This document shows, one piece after another, positions 62,025-64,000 of a stretch of 64,000 nucleotides of DNA. Origin of the DNA: Sorangium cellulosum So0157-2 (GTDB lineage: Bacteria > Myxococcota_A > Polyangia > Polyangiales > Polyangiaceae); contig NC_021658.1 in the NCBI RefSeq assembly GCF_000418325.1, positions 11,174,001-11,238,000 on the forward strand, in the 5' to 3' direction. Every line of letters starts with the position of its first letter. The first letter of the stretch is position 1. Below the pieces are notes generated by a model, which saw only the letters and a program-made list of their open reading frames with translations, searched no databases and was not told where the DNA came from. The translations under genes were made by a program, and so were the position numbers.

Positions 62025-62695
62025 CCACATCGCCGGCCGGAAGAGCTACGCCGGCGCCTCGAGCGCCGCCGAGCCACCGTGGCCCGCGCCCTCGGACCTG
62101 TTCCGCATGTCAGACATCCCGCCAGAGAAAACGGCCGATGGCGAGCGGTCGCCGGAAACAGCAGCGATTCACATGGTTTCCGTCTGCTTCGCCGCCGAGG
62201 GCGGCTCCGGTGTGGCCCAACGGGGCGCCCTGCGCCGCCGCATCGCCCGCGGTGAAGGGTTCGTGGCATCACCGGTCCCACCGTACGGTCACGCTGCACG
62301 CGCTGGTTGACATAGAGAACCTTACATGACCGCCTCGGTCGGCGGGATCGCACCGGCGCAGGACGGACGGACGCGCGCGGCCGAGGCGCGGGCCATGGGC
62401 AGCTTTGGCCACGGCGGGATCCGCTCGGAGAAGACGGCGAGAGCCCGCGGAGCCATTGCGGGGCGACGACGTGTGGCGCGGCTCCCGTCCCGAGAGGGCG
62501 GAGGCACAGAGCGCTGCCTCGGGCTCGTCGTCCTCCTCGACGTCGTGCTCGATCTCGAGATGCTCGTGCCGCCGGAGGTAACGGAGCATCCGCCCGACGG
62601 CGTGCTCTATGACCTGACCGACCTCGCGCGTTCGCAGGTGAGCGAGTTCGTTCCACACGAGCTCGGTGCCGTCTTCGCTCTCCCAGGAGGGCGAC
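62025..62695. other. Gene-poor stretch with a possible transposase relic
   Basis: There is no intact gene. On the minus strand 62479-62682 reads SEDGTELVWNELAHLRTREV, then GQVIEHAVGRMLRYLRRHEH and an acidic run, DVEEDDEPEAALCASAL, resembling the C-terminal part of IS91-like transposases found in these genomes. It is open in one frame but lacks the rest of the gene. The remainder shows nothing. Confidence 0.35.
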
Positions 62696-63232
62696 TTGAA
62701 CCTGGACAAGAAGATGCTGGACGCCTTGGCCGCGGCGGCGCTGAACGCGGACGACCCGCTCGACGTCTGCGAGGCCGTCAAGGAGGAGATGCGGGAGCGC
62801 GTGCTGCGCGCAGCCCTCGAGGCGGAGGGCTGGAACCTGAACGCGGCCGCACGGCGGCTGAAGCGCTCGACGAGCACCGTGCAGTACGCGCTCGAACACA
62901 CCTACACGGTCCTGAACGTGGAGCGCCTGGGCCGGCTCGCCAGCGCCAACGAGCAGGCCTCGCCGGCTGCGGCAGCGGCGCCCAAGGCGGACGCCTCGCG
63001 CCGGACGGTCCTTCGCGGCAAACGCGAGATGAACAACACCGGCGGCTTCGAGCGTAGCCGAGCGCCCGGCTCGACTCGCTACCGAACGCGACCAAGGGAT
63101 CAGGAGAAAAAGCAAGCGCTATCGACTTGTGCGGTTCTCCGCGGACACCATCCATACGGCCATAGAGCGCGGTGGCGGACCGGCCAAATCCAAAGACATT
63201 GTGAGCTTGGACTCGCACATAATCACTCATGA
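62696..63232 (+). CDS. Fis-type helix-turn-helix protein (C-terminus probably run-on)
   Basis: The TTG at 62696 is preceded by AGGAGG at five bases; an ATG ten bases before that site (62666) is less likely. The protein starts NLDKKMLDALAAAALNADDP and has the Fis-type HTH RVLRAALEAEGWNLNAAARR followed by LKRSTSTVQYALEHTYTVL. After about residue 95 the composition becomes Arg/His-rich and the frame runs across the start of the next pseudogene, so the true end was probably lost by a junction near 63050. A role in transcription or DNA organisation is likely. Confidence 0.6.
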   Translation: MNLDKKMLDALAAAALNADDPLDVCEAVKEEMRERVLRAALEAEGWNLNAAARRLKRSTSTVQYALEHTYTVLNVERLGRLASANEQASPAAAAAPKADASRRTVLRGKREMNNTGGFERSRAPGSTRYRTRPRDQEKKQALSTCAVLRGHHPYGHRARWRTGQIQRHCELGLAHNHS

Positions 63233-63889
63233 TGATGGGTCTGAGTGGTCGTACGATAACCTGGACGAGTTTTTTTTGCTGACTACCGGCGGTACTCCTG
63301 GGACTCACGTCTGGTTATCAGGTGTGAGCGATGCGAGCTCATTGTTCAGGTAGTCGGCGGTTCGTCTTCGCTGGTAGAGGTGACCGCTGATGCTAGGCCG
63401 CAGATCGAGCAGGTTTCCGATGTGTTCGAGCGAGGTCTGGCAACTGCTCACACATACAAATCCGAGGAACTGGACCCGGAGCTCGTTGTTTTTTGTTGGA
63501 CATGGCCGCAGTGGACAGTGGCGGGACCTGAAAGATCATCTCGTCGACAAGCACGACATTAAGGTGAGGGCCTATGAGACCGGGCCAGAGCGGGCCACGT
63601 CATAAGGGACATTCTTGAAGAGATGGTTCAAGAGGCTTCGTTTGCTCTTCTCGTGCTCACCGCAGAAGACGAGACAGCGGATGGCACGTTCAGAGCTCAA
63701 CAGAACGTCGTTCACGAGACCGGCCTTTTCCAGGGTCGGCTCGGCTTCAGTAGGGCGATAGTTCTGGTGGAAGACAGTGTCGAGGTTTTCTCGAATCTCG
63801 ACGGTGTTCAGCAAATCAGGTACTCCAAAGGTAACATCGGAGAGACCTTTGGAGATGTTCTAGCAACGACCCGTCGTGAGTTCAGATAG
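63129..63889 (+). pseudogene. TIR-like predicted nucleotide-binding protein gene, frameshifted
   Basis: Reading across three frame changes gives one protein of about 250 residues: RFSADTIHTAIERGGGPAKS and SEWSYDNLDEFF, then ADYRRYSWDSRLVIRCERCE and IEQVSDVFERGLATAHTYKS, then VGHGRSGQWRDLKDHLVDKH and DIKVRAYETGP, then AGHVIRDILEEMVQEASFAL, LVLTAEDETADGTFRAQQNV and VHETGLFQGRLGFSRAIVLV. The last part is the TIR-like domain found in CBASS/Pycsar-type effectors. Frame changes fall at T8 (63270-63277), T6 (63489-63494) and GGGCCAGAGCGGGCC (63582-63596). The two homopolymer sites could be sequencing errors. Confidence 0.7.
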
Positions 63890-63909
63890 GCGAGGGAGCC
63901 GCGCCGGCG

Positions 63910-64000
63910 TCACATCAGCAGCGCGCGCGCCTGGTCGTCGATAACGGCGATGCCGACCTCGCGGCGCTGGCGCCCATCGGTGGCGTCGACCTCCGCGCGA
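63910..64000 (-). CDS. C-terminal end of an unknown protein (cut by window edge)
   Basis: The frame is open from the window edge and ends RAEVDATDGRQRREVGIAVI, then DDQARALLM and TGA. Codon use is GC3-rich, as in real genes here. Only about 30 residues are visible, so no family is given. It converges with the frameshifted TIR-like gene. Confidence 0.4.
   Translation of the reverse strand, partial: RAEVDATDGRQRREVGIAVIDDQARALLM

Overview
The window looks like chromosome of a large-genome myxobacterium, most probably Sorangium or a close Polyangiales relative. This is inferred from very high G+C, strong GC3 codon bias, many lipoproteins with long Gly/Ser or Pro linkers, eukaryote-like Ser/Thr kinases, delta-60 repeat and SUMF1-fold proteins, and tandem paralogues. 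No rRNA, tRNA or CRISPR array was seen.

Left flank (1-11690): two tandem PHM-type copper monooxygenase lipoproteins (the first cut by the window edge) with a cytochrome P450 remnant between them; a TPR/membrane protein; a GAF-PAS-STAS sensor; an endonuclease/exonuclease-fold protein with a lamin-tail domain; a GH30 glycosidase; a thioredoxin-fold lipoprotein; and the 5' two thirds of a Ser/Thr kinase-AAA ATPase gene.

Integrated element (about 11686-32597): a 20,912-bp island interrupts the kinase gene. The two halves rejoin in frame at a shared AAGAG, giving a 1,295-residue protein. A large serine recombinase lies just inside the right end. The cargo has three blocks. The first is an AT-richer three-gene operon encoding envelope proteins. 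The second is a minus-strand operon encoding a TPR/PEGA-like protein, a pseudokinase and two Cys-rich lipoproteins, one split by an IS1182-like insertion sequence. The third is a defence-like right arm with an HTH-deoxyribosyltransferase-like protein, a small protein, and a three-Cys-motif (DUF5131) gene followed by its partner TcmP. Between the second and third blocks lie about 4 kb of degraded DNA with palindromes, IS66 debris and tandem repeats.

Right flank (32598-64000): the kinase 3' part; a TIR-domain protein; membrane and lipid genes (EI24, PssA), an ABM monooxygenase and a DUF1003 protein. Next comes a tightly overlapping surface-glycan operon (38852-49472): two nucleotide-sugar epimerases, a B12-binding radical SAM enzyme, a GT4 and three CgeB-type glycosyltransferases, UDP-glucuronate decarboxylase and inositol-phosphate synthase. 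Assorted stand-alone genes follow (GNAT, YdeI-like, SUMF1-fold, SIMPL, delta-60 repeat). A compact minus-strand operon then encodes two diverged HEAT-repeat proteins, a 64-residue peptide with a hydrophobic tail and a 117-residue protein, and may be a novel peptide-modification or envelope system. The window ends with an 898-residue fusion of an ABC-type ATPase to an AAA-like/PD-(D/E)XK protein, a TetR/acetyltransferase pair, a Fis-type HTH gene and a frameshifted TIR-like nucleotide-binding gene.

Functions come from motifs read by eye. No database search was run, so family names are recognitions and exact starts are best judgements from ribosome-binding sites and signal peptides.
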